This document shows positions 23,368 through 35,820 of a stretch of 64,000 nt of DNA, one piece after another (the first letter of the stretch is position 1; every line of letters begins with the position of its first letter). Source of the DNA: Antedon mediterranea (Eukaryota > Echinodermata > Crinoidea > Comatulida > Antedonidae); NCBI RefSeq assembly GCF_964355755.1, contig NC_092671.1:24197070-24261069 (forward strand), written 5' to 3'. A program made the position numbers and the translations under genes. The notes beneath the pieces are model-generated. The model saw only the letters and a program-made list of their open reading frames with translations, was not told where the DNA came from and did not search any database.

Positions 23368-23446
23368 CTTTACAGAGAATCCTAACAGACCTGAAACAGT
23401 GGAATACATATTTCCAAACCCAGGTCTGTTAGGATTCTCTGTAAAG
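23368..23446. repeat. perfect 25-bp inverted repeat with 29-base loop
   Basis: The left arm 23368-23392 begins CTTTACAGAGAATCC, and the right arm 23422-23446 is its exact complement, ending GGATTCTCTGTAAAG. The loop is 29 bases. The perfect arms suggest a recent inversion-duplication or a functional hairpin. Confidence 0.8.
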
Positions 23447-23547
23447 GCAGCGTGGAAAGGAGATGAGGGTACCCAGGCTTAGGCCTAAGAGGTTGAGAAA
23501 AAAATCACGAGCGGGAATGTCATACGCCACCAATAGTTTGACTTTTC

Positions 23548-23680
23548 AATTCAATTCAAACATTTCATTCAAAACATTGCATTCAAAACATTTTATTCAA
23601 AACATTTCATTCAAAACATTCAATTCAAAGCATTCAATTCATATCGATGCATTTCATTCACATATCGCATCATAAAATTC
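23548..23680. repeat. ~15-bp minisatellite (CATTCAAAA words)
   Basis: About seven imperfect repeats of ATTTCATTCAAAAC-like words occur, with AATTCAA variants at both edges. It is low-complexity and probably expanded by slippage. Confidence 0.75.
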
Positions 23681-24079
23681 ATATCTTCGAAATGTTGCGT
23701 AAACGGCGTTCCATAGGAAATAGAATTCAGCACCATGCAACTTCTCTTGAAAATGAGGAAATTAATCTAAATCAAGTGCAATACATTTTAGATGGGTTAT
23801 GTAGAGATGCCATACAATTTGAACAATACTCGGAGTTGATGACTCTAATCAATCAAAAGTTTCGCAGAAAAGTTTCATGTTTCGTTTCCTGTTTCGTAGT
23901 GGTTGCATGATGCCCTCAATGTTTAAATTTAGTTAGACTGTACGCCAATTTGTCCTTACGCCTATTTTTGTCCTTTTTTTGCCCATACAGCAATTTGTTT
24001 ATTCACCAATGTGTTCATACGGCAATGTGTGTCTGTACGGCAATATTTGTTTGTCAATCGAGGAATTATGTCTTTAACG
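23681..24079. other. no supported gene
   Basis: A plus-strand frame from the ATG at 23692 reads MLRKRRSIGNRIQHHATSLE for about 60 codons before low-complexity sequence. It has no recognised motif and no clear donor. The later part repeats imperfect words such as ACGGCAAT. Confidence 0.35.
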
Positions 24080-24284
24080 CTATTTGTTTGGCTGACCAAA
24101 GCAGAATTGTTCGTATGGCAACGTTTGTCTATTTTGGCCCTAATGGCCGCCCATATTACAGTGCTCCTCAGTGATGGGTCGCAGGCAAGAAAAACTGGAA
24201 ATGAGAAGGAGCTTGTAATGGTTCGATTATTAAAAAATGGCGGGCCAGTATATTTTGATGTTGCATTGGAGGACATGGACAGCT

Positions 24285-24755
24285 TTTGCAAGGTTTTAAT
24301 TTGTTCAGATCTCTTTTTTGCAGCATTGTACAATTTACAATGTTAAGCTTCTTTAATTATGATTCATTGCACTAATTGGTTTGGATCCAGACCAGCTTGT
24401 CCATCTGTATATTGGGGAAGCTGTTGTCAAAATCATTTTTGCAGAGTTCTGGAGTAATTTTGAAAAATATTGCAGGTGGAACCGTGATGACAATAATGTT
24501 TCACGTATTGGGTTGAACTGGGAATCTCTGGTGTTGTGGTGCCTGTCAATTTGTACAACAATTTCTGAACACTGAGTGAGAAGGAATCACTGATCAATGT
24601 GAAGTGTCTTTTTGCTTAACCGAACCCCAAGACGTAGATTTTGCAAGGTTTTAATTTTTTCAGATCTCTTTTTTGCAGCATTGTACAGTTTACAATGTTA
24701 AGCTTCTTTAATTGTGATTCCTATTGCACTAATTGGTTTGGAACCCACCGAATAA
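24285..24755 (+). repeat. direct duplication inside the hAT-like element
   Basis: TTTTGCAAGGTTTTAATTT at 24285 recurs at about 24640, and the following ~110 bp (AGATCTCTTTTTTGCAGCAT, AATGTTAAGCTTCTTTAATT) match closely. The rest of the unit (CTGTATATTGGGGAAGCTGT to GAACTGGGAATCTCTGGTGT, 24410-24540) reappears at 27040-27173, beyond the gypsy insertion. So the unit was duplicated first and one copy was later interrupted. Confidence 0.8.
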
Positions 24756-24825
24756 AATTGCAAGTTGTTGATTTTAACAGCTTTAATGAAGAGCAGTTGA
24801 TCAAAGAAATGTTACAGATATATTC

Positions 24826-26944
24826 TGTAATGTTGAGTTACATTTACAGATGGATCCTAACAAGGTGGAAGCTATACAAAAATTCCCAAGACCAACCAAT
24901 GTCCCAGAACTGCGTAGATTAATGGGATTGGTTAATTTTGTTAGGAAATTCACCCCAGATCTAGCAGATGAAACAAAGCCGATGCGTGATCAACTTAAGA
25001 AAGAGAAAAAGTGGATGTGGGACGTGATGCAGGAGCAAGCTTTTACTAAACTGAAAAAGAAGCTGTGCTCACCACCAGTACTAGCTCACTATAGTCCACA
25101 TCTAGCTACTAAAGTTTCTGCTGATGCATCATCATATGGACTTGGGGCAGTGTTGCTGCAAGAAACAGAGATGTGCTGGCGACCAGTCTTCTATGCTTCG
25201 AGATCGATGACCACAACAGAGCAGCGATATGCACAAGTTGAAAAAGAAGCTTTGGCTGCTACTTGGGCTTGTCAAAAATTTGCAGATTTCTTAGTTGGCT
25301 TACCAACGTTCACTATAGAAACAGATCGTCGCCCATTACTTGCACTTTTGAAGACAAAGGCTATTGATGAGCTTACTCCGAGAATCCAAAGATTTCGTAT
25401 GAGATTAATGAGATATACATACTGTATCAGATGAAATACACAGCTGGAAAAGACTTGACTACAGCTGATGCGCTTTCTCGAGCTCCAGTGGGACTTCCAG
25501 ATGAAAGTGAAGTTGAGTTGGCGGAGTCGACAGCTGCATTTGTGCATGAAGTAGTTACCAGCAACAACACAGAAATTAAACAAGATTAAAGAGGCACAAA
25601 TGGCTGATCCCGAATGCACACAGGTGATAAAATTTACCAAGGAGGGATGGCCCAAGAAAGGAAGAATCGACTCCAATCTTATTCCGTACTATCAAATTCG
25701 AGATGATCTTACAGAATTAGATGGATTGTTAATGTTTGGCACCAGACTTGTAATCCCGGATCCTCTAAGAGGTGACATCTTAAGTCGTATACATGCAGGA
25801 CATCAAGGGATCGTAAAATGCAGAGCTCTAGCTAAAATATTGGTTTGGTGGCCAGGGATTAGTAAGACAATCCAGAATCTAGTAGACAAGTGTACAGTAT
25901 GTGAAAAAGAAAAACGACAGCGACCAGAACCGTTGCAGCCGAGCAAAGTTCCAGAGTACCCAGTATTTTTGCTCGATTTGCAGACAATTATGGATTTCAC
26001 CATGAATGTAACAGTCCATACTTCCCACAAAGTAATGGCGAAGCCAAGAGGGCGGTTCAGACAATCAAGAACTTGCTGAAAAAAGCGGATGATCCATATA
26101 TGGCACTGTTAAATTACAGGGCAACACCATTACAATCAGGATTTAGCCCAGCTGTTAATGGGAAGGAAAATACGAACAAGAGTTCCTATTGTGACCAACA
26201 GCTTGACACCAGACTGGCCTCAATTCAACAAAATGATTGCAACAGACCAATCAAGAAAAGAGAAAATGAAAATGTCATTTGATAAAAAGCATAGAGCAAA
26301 AGAACTATCAAACTTACCTGTGGGAGAGAAAGTGTGGATAACACACCCAATGGAACGAAGTGGTACCGTACATCGTAGAGTTGCACCGAGATCCAAACTT
26401 CAACAGGAGTTACAAGGCGAAATCGAAAACACCTTAGTAGACGGTCAGAGCTGTATCCTCCGAGGATGCATCCAATACGGGAGGGATCGACCTTGCCCCC
26501 GGTGGCAGGTCAAAATAACAATGAATTGGATTTGTAATTTATGCAACAATGATTAAACTTAAATTGTTAACTACAAAAAATCAGATGACTTGTTTATAAT
26601 CCATATAACGGATGTATGACGTTAATTGTTGAGTTGGTGCTATAATTTTAAAAGAACAAAAGAAGATGCATGTTTAGTGTTTAAACTTCTATTAGCATAT
26701 TTATTTACAACCTTGTTTTACGAGTTCCTCCAAAGAAAGGGAGATGTAATGTTGAGCTACATTTAGGCTATAGCGCCACCTATAGACGAATGTCAAATAA
26801 ATAGGTCGTTGGCCTAGCGATGTAAAACGTGTACATGAGCATATTTATTGTTGTACTAAAACATCATTATAAAGCCTTCCAGCGTCCAGTGAGAGACGTC
26901 CACATATTCGATAATTTAGTTTTTCAACTTGGTCTTATACAACA
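24826..26944 (+). mobile_element. internally deleted gypsy-type LTR retrotransposon
   Basis: The pol order is RT connection, RNase H, then integrase. At 24850: VEAIQKFPRPTNVPELRRLM, then VSADASSYGLGAVLLQ (RNase H active-site Asp). After a frameshift near 25430: YTAGKDLTTADALSRAP. At 25600 onward: an HHCC zinc domain (RIHAGHQGIVKCRALAKILV, VDKCTVCEKEK). The integrase core with both Asp residues is deleted between EYPVFLLDLQ and the SPYFPQSNGEAKR block (about 25985-26050), which keeps the Glu. Near the 5' edge only 21 bp of LTR survive, joined straight to RT at a shared ACATTTA. Gag, protease and RT fingers/palm are absent. It lies in an exon of the hAT-like element. Confidence 0.85.
26745..26944 (+). 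repeat. 3' LTR of the gypsy element
   Basis: A purine tract AAAGAAAGGGAGA precedes TGTAATGTTGAGCTACATTTA; the first 21 bp match the 5' remnant at 24826 with one change. The LTR is short (about 200 bp), starts TG and ends near CTTATACAACA. No target duplication was found, which fits the rearranged 5' side. Confidence 0.65.
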
Positions 26945-28850
26945 TTGTAGACTAATTCCAGATTCAGGCCAATGATTGCAACACATTAACACTAATTTTA
27001 ATACTCATTTTTATACATAATGCATAATTCCAGACCAATTTGTATATTGGGGAAGCTGTTGTCAAAATCATTTTTGCAGAGTTCTTAATTAATTTTGAAT
27101 AATACTGCAGGTGGAACCGTGATGATAATAATGTTTCACGTATTGGGTTGAACTGGGAATCTCTGGTGTTGTGTAAGGAATAATTGGTAAACCCTTATCG
27201 AAAGTAATGTCTCATACACTGATGCATACTCTTAACACCCTGAGCGGAATCTGCTATTGTGACATGGATACCAAAAACAACACCCTACCGTAAAAGTTCC
27301 TTTCCATCTGAAGTGTGTATTTGAGTCAGCATTATCTGCAACCTATTTTTCTAATGTTGGAAGGTATAATAAAATACAATCGCGTTTGGATTTTTGAATA
27401 CATTTAATTTTAAGATAGTATTTGTACATTTTAACTGTTGTTTTTCCCACCAAATTGGACGCCATATTGGATTCTGGCATGATGATGTCATTGTTATCGA
27501 CTCGATTTATCAACTACTATGAGAAGTAGTTATTAAAGTAAGCCTCAGCTAATTTTAATCATAATAACACAACTCCAAGTAAAAAAACGTGAATTGGTTT
27601 CCCTATCCCCTATATATAGGCATTTGCGCGTGTTATATAGGCCAAAATTCAAAAGTGCTGTAAAAAATTTCCCCAAGACCCTGGAATGGGGATTTTTTTT
27701 CTTACATTCTATATGGTATACTCTATCAGAAAAACCCCCAAAAAAGCTTTTTTCCCGCAAAATTTGTACTGCAAATCAACAAACGACATAGTGCAATAAA
27801 TGCAAAGTTGCAAGGTATCATCCTGAAGCACTAAAGAGATTCGCAATTCCTGGAAATAACTTGTCCTTATTACAAGTTTGTAACAATTATCTCCTCTCTA
27901 TCTATGCAATTTGAGAGAGGAGACATTCAAATTTTTTAAGTCATGCCTTACCTTGAAACAACAAAGATGCGGTTGCAAGATTTGATAGAGGAGGAAAATG
28001 CATCCACACTTGTCACAACAGCTGGCTACACCTATAGCAATGATAACATAATCTCTCGAGAATCGAGAATTTGTTTCAGTTTCTTATGACAGAATGAAAC
28101 TGACACAGAGGCGACCTGCTGCTACATTGCAGACCACCACCAACACATTGAAAGAAAATTCTGCCACTGGGTTGACACAGTGCATTGATAATCGATTTAC
28201 TTCTTTCAACCATAGTATTTACACACATGTACATCCTGGTTAATCCAGCCAATTGGAGAGAGGATTCAGAATCTGAATTAGAAGCAATGAGTTTTGTCTC
28301 GGATCAATTTGCAAATACTTTAGAAGCTCCTAGTTTTGACCACTCCAAAGTCAAGAGAGAGTGGAAAAGCTTGAAGATTGTATACAAGAACTTTTACCAA
28401 GGAATGTCGACTAAAGAACTGTGGCAAAAAGTACTTGAATTCAGGAAACATGAGTTGCTAGTTGAAATAGTGATGGCCATGAGAGTAAGCAATAGCACTG
28501 TGGAGCACGGCTTCAGCACGCTCACAGCAATGCTTTCGGATAGAAGGTTGTCACTTCAACATAACACCATGGAGAATCTTCTTCTAATTAAAGCGAACGA
28601 TGGCCTCTGGTCAAAAGTGGAAAAAGATGAAATTATTGATTATGCACTAAATCATTACAATGCAGACCAAGTGACGAAAGCTATTACAACAGGAAATCTA
28701 TGTGTTCCCTGCAACCAGAAATAGACATGAGTCAAGTAAAGAGGAAGAATCAAATGATTCTTCTAGTGACAGTGGGGATTCCAAGCCAGAATTAATGGAG
28801 ATGCTGTATTCTGATAGTGAAGAGACCAGCACATACAGTAGCTTCTGACT

Positions 28851-30089
28851 CCTCATTTTGACTTTACTTAAACTCGGCTGTCTTAAAGTATTAAACCAGT
28901 ATATCAGATTTTAGTACAATAGTTTTAATATTATGTTTCTTGAATTTTCTATTGTGACAAAATAGAATTTTAATCTACCCCTTTTTAAACTCTAAGCTGA
29001 TATAATCACACTGTCTGCTGTCTTATCATCATGCATGTTTAGTTTCACATGTTTGCTTGGTCAGTAAACCACAGACTGACTATACTATTGAAGGGGTAGT
29101 CTTCTCTGGTTGATTGTATAGTGTATTTAATAAGTACTTATAAGTATTTATTTTGTACTTTTTGTACCACAAACATTGATCCAAGTTCATTCATTCATGA
29201 TCAAATCAATAAAGTTTGTTTTCAAGGTATACTATTGTTGGTAATATTTTTTGGGATGTTTTGAGGTTAAGACTAACAAAATCTTGCGATAACCTTTTGA
29301 CGTATTTTCTTCAGAAAAAAAAAACCAGAATTATTTATTAGGTGAGCAATTGCTCTCCACAAAAATTTGAGGAGAGCAATTTAGAGCTCTTCTGCGTTTT
29401 ACATAAACGAAGGACTGATTATTTAAGATGCTGACTCTATCAGATCCCACAAATAATTAGTGATAAAAAATGAAGAATTTTGACGTGCATCCAGGAAAAA
29501 TGGACGAACATCTTTGGCAGTTGATACATCTGAATAATGGATTAAGGAAAATCTATACTTTGTGTAAATTTTGTTTTATCTTTTTATAATGGTTTTGCGG
29601 CTACACAAATTCACCATGTCCATGCTTAATGTGAAAATCCCACACATTTTCAAGTGATGTCATTCACAATAACATTCTTATCTATTCCTGATTATAATTT
29701 ATTATTTATAACACTGTACAGTATACTATTGCAAAAATATAATTAGTATTTACCTGAAAAAAAACATTACCGTTTTTACGGTTAAATACATTGTATACAT
29801 TATATAAATAATTATTAGTCTGTTACTATGTAAGGATACATCCTTTGATTTCCTCTGGCTCACAGTCATACTCCCAACAAATTTTAGAGATATTTTTATA
29901 TAAGCTGATAATGTATCTGAAAAGAAATTAGTTATAGAAATTAATAATGAATAGGGCAGTTTATCTTCACAAAAAAAAAAACAACTCACAGTTAATATCT
30001 TACATTTTCAAATTATCAGTGTGATTTTGATTTTGTTTTTTAATTGAAATAACGCATTTGTAATGTTTGCGTGTAATTTAATTTTATCT
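28851..30089. other. no supported gene
   Basis: AT-rich sequence. A hairpin-like segment at 29342-29400 (GTGAGCAATTGCTCTCC, then GGAGAGCAATTTAGAGCTC) has repeated inverted words and could be one end of a small element. Nothing coding is recognised. Confidence 0.4.
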
Positions 30090-31105
30090 AATACTAATAT
30101 AACCAATTGTAGGAACAAATAAATAGACATGGTGATTTATGTACTCAACTAAAATTAGCATCCTAAGAATTACTTCTGAAAGAAAAACTTGTCACAAAAT
30201 GAGACCAATTTTTTTAGTCAAATTTAAACAAACTTAATTTGTGCTTAGTATGTAACATTAGTGTTGAGGGATGAGGATGGGAGAAAAGAGGAACAATTCT
30301 TAAATATATTCTTTATTCATTGAGTATTGAAATCTTTTGCAAATTGTTTGCCATAGAGCGAAGTGTAATGAATGACCACTGCCAGACCCCATTTCAGGAG
30401 GGCCAAAATTGAGCTAGATCAACTCAAAGGTTAACCCTCAAAAACTGGTGTAATTTCCATACATTGTTATGTACATAGATAATTGCCACATGCATAGAAA
30501 TTGGTTAACTTTCCAGCTTGGCTGACCACTCTGTTAACTTTTCAGCTGATCTAGATCATTTTTTTCACCCTTTACAATGTCCCTCCTAGCCACACCCACC
30601 AAAATAAATGCGCCAGACTGTTATTTTTATTAATCGTCAATAAATAATTATATAACTCGACTTAATTAGTAGGCCTAATGGTATTCAATTGTTTCTTAGA
30701 GCCAATTCATACTTAAGTTGGTTCCTTAATCGACCAAAGTTGTTCTGCGTTTAGGGCATGTGATCCTTCGTACTGTATCCTATACTGGCTTTACAATGCT
30801 ACATATGCCATTGAGGGGGAGGGTGTTGGTGTGGGTGGTGGTTTAACTGCAATAATAAAGTTAATTGTATAGATATAGACAGCGACTAAAGCGCTAGCTC
30901 ATTATCTGTTTAAAAAATGCATATATCCAACCTTTGCAGCATATATTTAAAAAAATGGATCAAATTTCTGTTATGAGTGTACTTGTCTTTTTGTGTTATT
31001 GCGACGCCTGAGGGAATAGACAATTGGCCAGTCATCAAAATTATGATGCTGTACTCAAGCTCAATCGGTCTTCGAACGAAAGTTGGAATACGACAATTGA
31101 CAACA
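30090..31105 (+). repeat. dispersed repeat, copy 2 (first copy at 15.9-17.1 kb)
   Basis: It is collinear with copy 1: GTGATTTATGTACTCAACTA, AAAATTAGCATCC, TTTGTGCTTAGTATGTAACA, GTTGAGGGATGAGG, TTAATCGTCAATAAATAATT, ATTATGATGCTGTACTC. The Cys-rich frame of copy 1 is broken here by shifts and a stop. Confidence 0.55.
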
Positions 31106-32604
31106 TTTTACTACATTTGGCCAATCACAGTTCATTATTTATGGTCATATTTTCTGTTATGTATTTGACCTGATAATGAAGCTCCACCTACTTCAATAAT
31201 CTGGGTGACAAAAACATAAATCAAGCCATTATTTCCAAATTATGTCTCAGTCACAAATAAAGGTTGATACTCATGAGAAACTGAGGGTATGTTCAGACTC
31301 ACGGAGTTACGGTGGAGTTATGCAAGCGGCGTACATATTTTTGTGTCTGAACCATGCCGCGGATTAGCGTTAGGGAGCTGTTACTCCGCGCCAGTGGCGT
31401 TAATAACTCTAGCGGGAGAGGGTAGATTTCATAACGCTAATCCAGTGATGCATCAGTGATTTTAACCTTAACCAATGAAAATACATGACCACGATTAGCA
31501 GACAGCAACTACATACCCGTACCCTATGATACGACAGCGAAATAGCCATGTCAAATGTATTTTCAGGTTCAGATTTTAAAGAACAGTAAAGTTGGCGTCA
31601 GTGATATGATATTTTTAGTCGCGTGGAAGCGACTCTATAGTTCACTATGTCGGTCGGTCGGTCTGTCTGTCGGTCCGGTATCACTATGCGTTTTATCGCT
31701 TTCTGACCTTATCTTGATATCAGTTTAATCTAGCTAGGTCAATTTTTCACAGTATATTCCTTATGGCCAGGAATCAATGTGGTTATGTTTTCACGGTGCG
31801 CAATAAAAAATTACGCGGTCTACGCACAATTTAACGAAATCACGTTTGTAATCATATCTTCACAACCATGATTCACAATTAAATAAAATTTGGTACTCAT
31901 AAATTTCAGGGCATAAATCATCATATGGCAATACAATTACGTGCGTAGCGCATGTAACGCATGCGTACGCGCGCTTAAAATTTTCAAAATTTATTTTCGA
32001 TGAAATAAGAGTACATTTCAGGCAATTTTAAGCGTTTACAAAATTGCCATGAGTGCGCATATTTTTGCGCTCGCTAAATGTTATTGCGCACTCTTTTTGC
32101 CCGATTTCTGTTTTCTTGACTTACTTTTCAACTCGAAATTACGTTATACGAGCACGTCGAAAGTGACAGGCTACGCACGTGTAAATTAAAAAAATATAAA
32201 TGTTTTTAAACATTTCAACATTTTTAAAGTGGAGGTGTACTCAGGGCTTTTCCTTCAGTTATTTACTCCAGTATATTAATATTAGTAGGTACAAACATAA
32301 AAAATCATATCAAAATAAACAGTTTCTGAGAAATCAGAAAAATAAAAAAATGTTTAAAAATATCGAAAAATCGCTGTGTATTTTTTTCAGCAGTTAGGTA
32401 ATGACCTTAGTTGTAAAGGTCACGTTACCGTGTTATGTTATGTCACGTCTCCTCTCTCTCTCCTCGATATCGCTCGAGCTGTCAAGTCGCGCTACTACAC
32501 GTGTATCATTTTCCTCTCATCACAGTACACATCCGATCGAACGAACATTTTATTATTGTCTTGCATTTTGTTATTACTTTTTGCGTCTACTCTTAGCTTC
32601 AAAA

Positions 32605-33145
32605 TTAAGCACTGTATGGTATATAAGTGCCATAACAAGTCACATAGAGATAAGGACGTCAGTTATCATCGCATGCCGCTGAAAAACAAGCAATTGATGA
32701 AGAAGTGGCTTGAAGCCTTGAAACTTAAAAATCCGCCACAGAAAGGGATCTGCAGTGCCCACTTCGCGGAGGATGTACGGAGACAAGGGTAGAAAGACGA
32801 TTCGCCCTGATGCTGTTCCAACACTGCATCTTGGCTATAAGATTCAATCGAGGTCGGAATCTTTTCGAACATCTAGCGTCAGCAGGCTTATGCCTAGTAC
32901 ATCATTATTTGAAGAAAATATTGAGGTATTTACTTTTATGTTTTGTTTATTAATTATAAATTTATAATATAATAAATAATAATTTCACGCTGATGGTAGG
33001 TATCTAATCTACTAGCCTATTTAGTATTATAATGGATAGCTAGGGCCTAGGCCTAGCCAGTATAGAATAGTTAATATAGGACTAGCCTATATTATACTAT
33101 AATACTATACTACTCACTTGTCGGCCAGCTAGGCCTAATAATACT

Positions 33146-33180
<35 letters not shown>

Positions 33181-35121
33181 GATAATAGAATACTATTCTA
33201 GCATTCATAAATATAAATGCTACTGCTGGCTAGACTAGAGAGGGGTAGGTTCCATGGTAGGCCTCTCTTTGATATCAAACACCATGAGAGATGCTGATCT
33301 CTTTTTCTTATGGTTATTATACTATACTCTATGGTTGACCTTGTTAATTACACTAATTAATTGATTAGTCTAATCTCTCTGTTTGAGACAATGGAAGGGC
33401 TGGAAGTGGGATGTGTTAATTATTATCACAGGCAGTATAGCCTATTCTGTGAAACTGTTTACTCTATGCCTTATACTTTACTAAACTGAATTTATTGATA
33501 TTAAGTTGATAATATTGTCATTTCTGTATAATAAAATAGTATTACTGTAATGTAATGGTAATCAAACAAAAAGCAATGCAAAGCCATCCAGAAAACAAAT
33601 ATACTGGACATTATTTAAATGTTGTTTACATACTTTTGTTCCCCAGGATATGACAACCTACAGGGAAAGCTGATTGTAGCTGGAGACTGTAGGCATGATT
33701 CGCCGGGCCATAATGCGACATTTGGGACCTACTCTCTAATGGATACAGATACCGATCTGATATTGGCCTCTAAGACGGTATCAGTAAATGAGGAGGGGAT
33801 ACCAAATTCTCATCATCTTGAAAATGTTGGTTTAAAAAGATGTCTTGAAGAATTAAAGGTTTGAAATCTTGTGTTTTTCTGTGCTACAGTAGATGTCATG
33901 TTTTCAGTAATTTTTGTTTTGTATAATGTAGAAAATACATACATGTTTATTGTTTTACAGGAACACAAACTGAATGTTGATATTATATCCACTGATCGCC
34001 ACCCAATGATAGGAAAGACTTTACGTGAAAACTACCCAGAGATAAAACATGAGTATGATATATGGCACCTTGCTAAATCTGTGAGAAAGAGAGTTGCAGC
34101 TGCAGGAAAGAAGCACAAAGAGTTGCAAGTGTGGGAAAAAGGCATCATTAACCATCTGTGGTGGTCAGCCGAAACCTGCCAAGGAAGTGTCACACAGCTC
34201 ATGGTAGGGATTTATTAATGTAGAATGTTTAATAATTAATCTCAAGCGACAGCAGTTTGTTTTAATCACTAATAATGCATTCTGAAATATATTTAACAAC
34301 AGGAACGTTGGACCTCTATTGTGCGTCACATAGTTGACGAACATGATTGGATTTGTGGCTTCGAGTACATGAAGTGTAGTCATCCTCCACTTGAAGCAAA
34401 CATGACAAAACCCTGGCTAACACCAGAAAGTGATGCCCATAAAGCACTACAAGATATTGTTACAAATAATTTACTTCTGCGTGACTTGAAGAAGGTGAGT
34501 TATGCATTATGTATAAATAAATAGCTTTTCAGTATTGTGTGCATTCACTGGAGGTATTATCATTAAGATAAATTGAATACAATTTTTAATTTACTGTATT
34601 TCTATTCAGGCAACAGAATTTTGTCACACTGGAAATTTAGAAGGATTCCATAACATGATGCTGAAGTACATGCCCAAACGTAGCAAGTTTGAGGACGAGG
34701 GAGCAATAGCTCGTACATATCTGGCTGTCATAGACAACAACATGACATCGAACAGATCATATGCAACATTGGCCGATGGTGAAAGTCAATACCGTTTGGA
34801 GTGGTCCAAAAAATCCAGAATGTATGTGGTTAGGCGTGTGAAGGAAGCAAAGAAATATACCTTCAGGAAAGACTTGATGAAAGGTGTTTTTGACCGCGTC
34901 ATCCACGGTTAGTTAATTGCTTTTAATCTGAACTCTTCATCATGCAAACATGCAATGAAAGAATTTACAGTACTGTATATACACCTTTTTATGTATTTTA
35001 CTTAACAGGCAAGAAGACTAAGTCTACCTTCGTGAAAGGAAAAATGAAGAGTTATATAAGGAAGGAGACAAAACCAAGTAAAGCTGAAGCTGTGGCAAGC
35101 CACAAGTCAAGATTGAAATAA
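32605..35121 (+). CDS. THAP-domain transposase, six exons
   Basis: Exon 1 (acceptor CTACTCTTAG before 32600, donor after 32925) encodes a THAP zinc finger: C at 32613, [24 protein letters not shown] near 32752, and after a one-base frame change the closing PDAVPTLHL. The catalytic part follows: 33647-33858 ([19 protein letters not shown], first acidic residues), 33961-34203 ([30 protein letters not shown]), 34313-34494 ([16 protein letters not shown]), 34610-34907 ([35 protein letters not shown]) and 35009-35121. All junctions from 33858 onward keep frame and have good GT/AG. Motifs GDxRHDSPGH, TDRH and DIWHLAK mark a widespread animal transposase family of DDE type (inference). The shift between CSAHF and GRKTI means this copy is either dead or mis-sequenced there. 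An exon linking THAP to 33647 was not checked. Confidence 0.8.
33133..33185. repeat. AAT/ATT microsatellite palindrome
   Basis: Runs of AAT then ATT in an intron of the transposase gene form a perfect AT-rich inverted repeat. It is simple-sequence DNA. Confidence 0.75.
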
Positions 35122-35820
35122 GTGTTTACTACTGTTATTACTGTACTGAAAATGGTTAATTTAATGCCTACAGTATATTGAATCGATTATAGATCTTCAG
35201 GATCAATGGCGAGTCCCATTTTAAGTTCATGTAAAATTTATACTGCTTTGATGTTATGATTTCATTAGATGGCATCTGAATTTCAAAAATTGGATGTTTC
35301 GTCACAGTTCATCACATTAATTAGAGCGTGTATCTTGTTATGAATTTTCTCCAAAATTGCATTCTGAAACAATTCCCTTTCACATCAAATTGTTTTCATA
35401 ATAGTTGCACAAAATCCTGTTTACAATGCTAATACTGTACTGTCAACTGTTGAATGGTAGAAATTGCCTTCAGCTAGAGTAGAGCTAAATATTTTGCACA
35501 ATAGTTTAACTTGTATCCATAATTGTTGATAGTTTTAATTTAGTGTACTGTAACAAGTTAATTATTGTTAGTCAATATTTTTGAAAGCACTAATAACTGC
35601 AGTTTTTATTACAAAATAAAGATATTTTATTTCTCATACTATTCACCATTATTTATTTCATTTTCTTATACATACATTAGTTACACAGTTATAACTACTA
35701 CCGGTACAATATCAAACTGTAGTGGTATCATATTACAAGCAAATAATTTTGTAAAAAATACAGTACTGTACAGGTTATAAAGTACTAGAGGCAAGTGTTA
35801 AATGCATACAAACATTTATA
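35122..35820. other. shared 3' region of two convergent genes
   Basis: No coding frame. Plus-strand poly-A signal AATAAA at 35615-35620 serves the transposase; minus-strand AATAAA (TTTATT at 35652-35657) serves the facing gene. The predicted 3' ends therefore nearly meet or overlap. Confidence 0.55.

Larger units (their letters stand above)
24080..28850 (+). pseudogene. hAT-like transposase, broken, with internal duplication and insertion
   Basis: An N-terminal exon at about 24130-24290 reads VLLSDGSQARKTGNEKELVM and NGGPVYFDVALEDMDSFCK, then a donor: the wording around the first catalytic Asp of ZMYM/SCAND3-like hAT proteins. A further exon at about 24780 (FNEEQLIKEMLQIY) is interrupted by a gypsy element. 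The C-terminal part (about 27950-28724) reads ETTKMRLQDLIEEENASTL, CIDNRFTSF, then MRVSNSTVEHGFSTLTAMLS and NTMENLLLIKANDGLW, the hAT dimerisation region. After a frameshift near 28722 an acidic tail continues (SSKEEESNDSSSDSG) to a stop at 28848. Middle exons with the other catalytic residues were not found. It is a dead copy. Confidence 0.7.

Noticed and set aside
27545-27791. Overlapping frames on both strands
   Set aside because: No motif on either strand; probably intron or decayed sequence of the hAT-like element.
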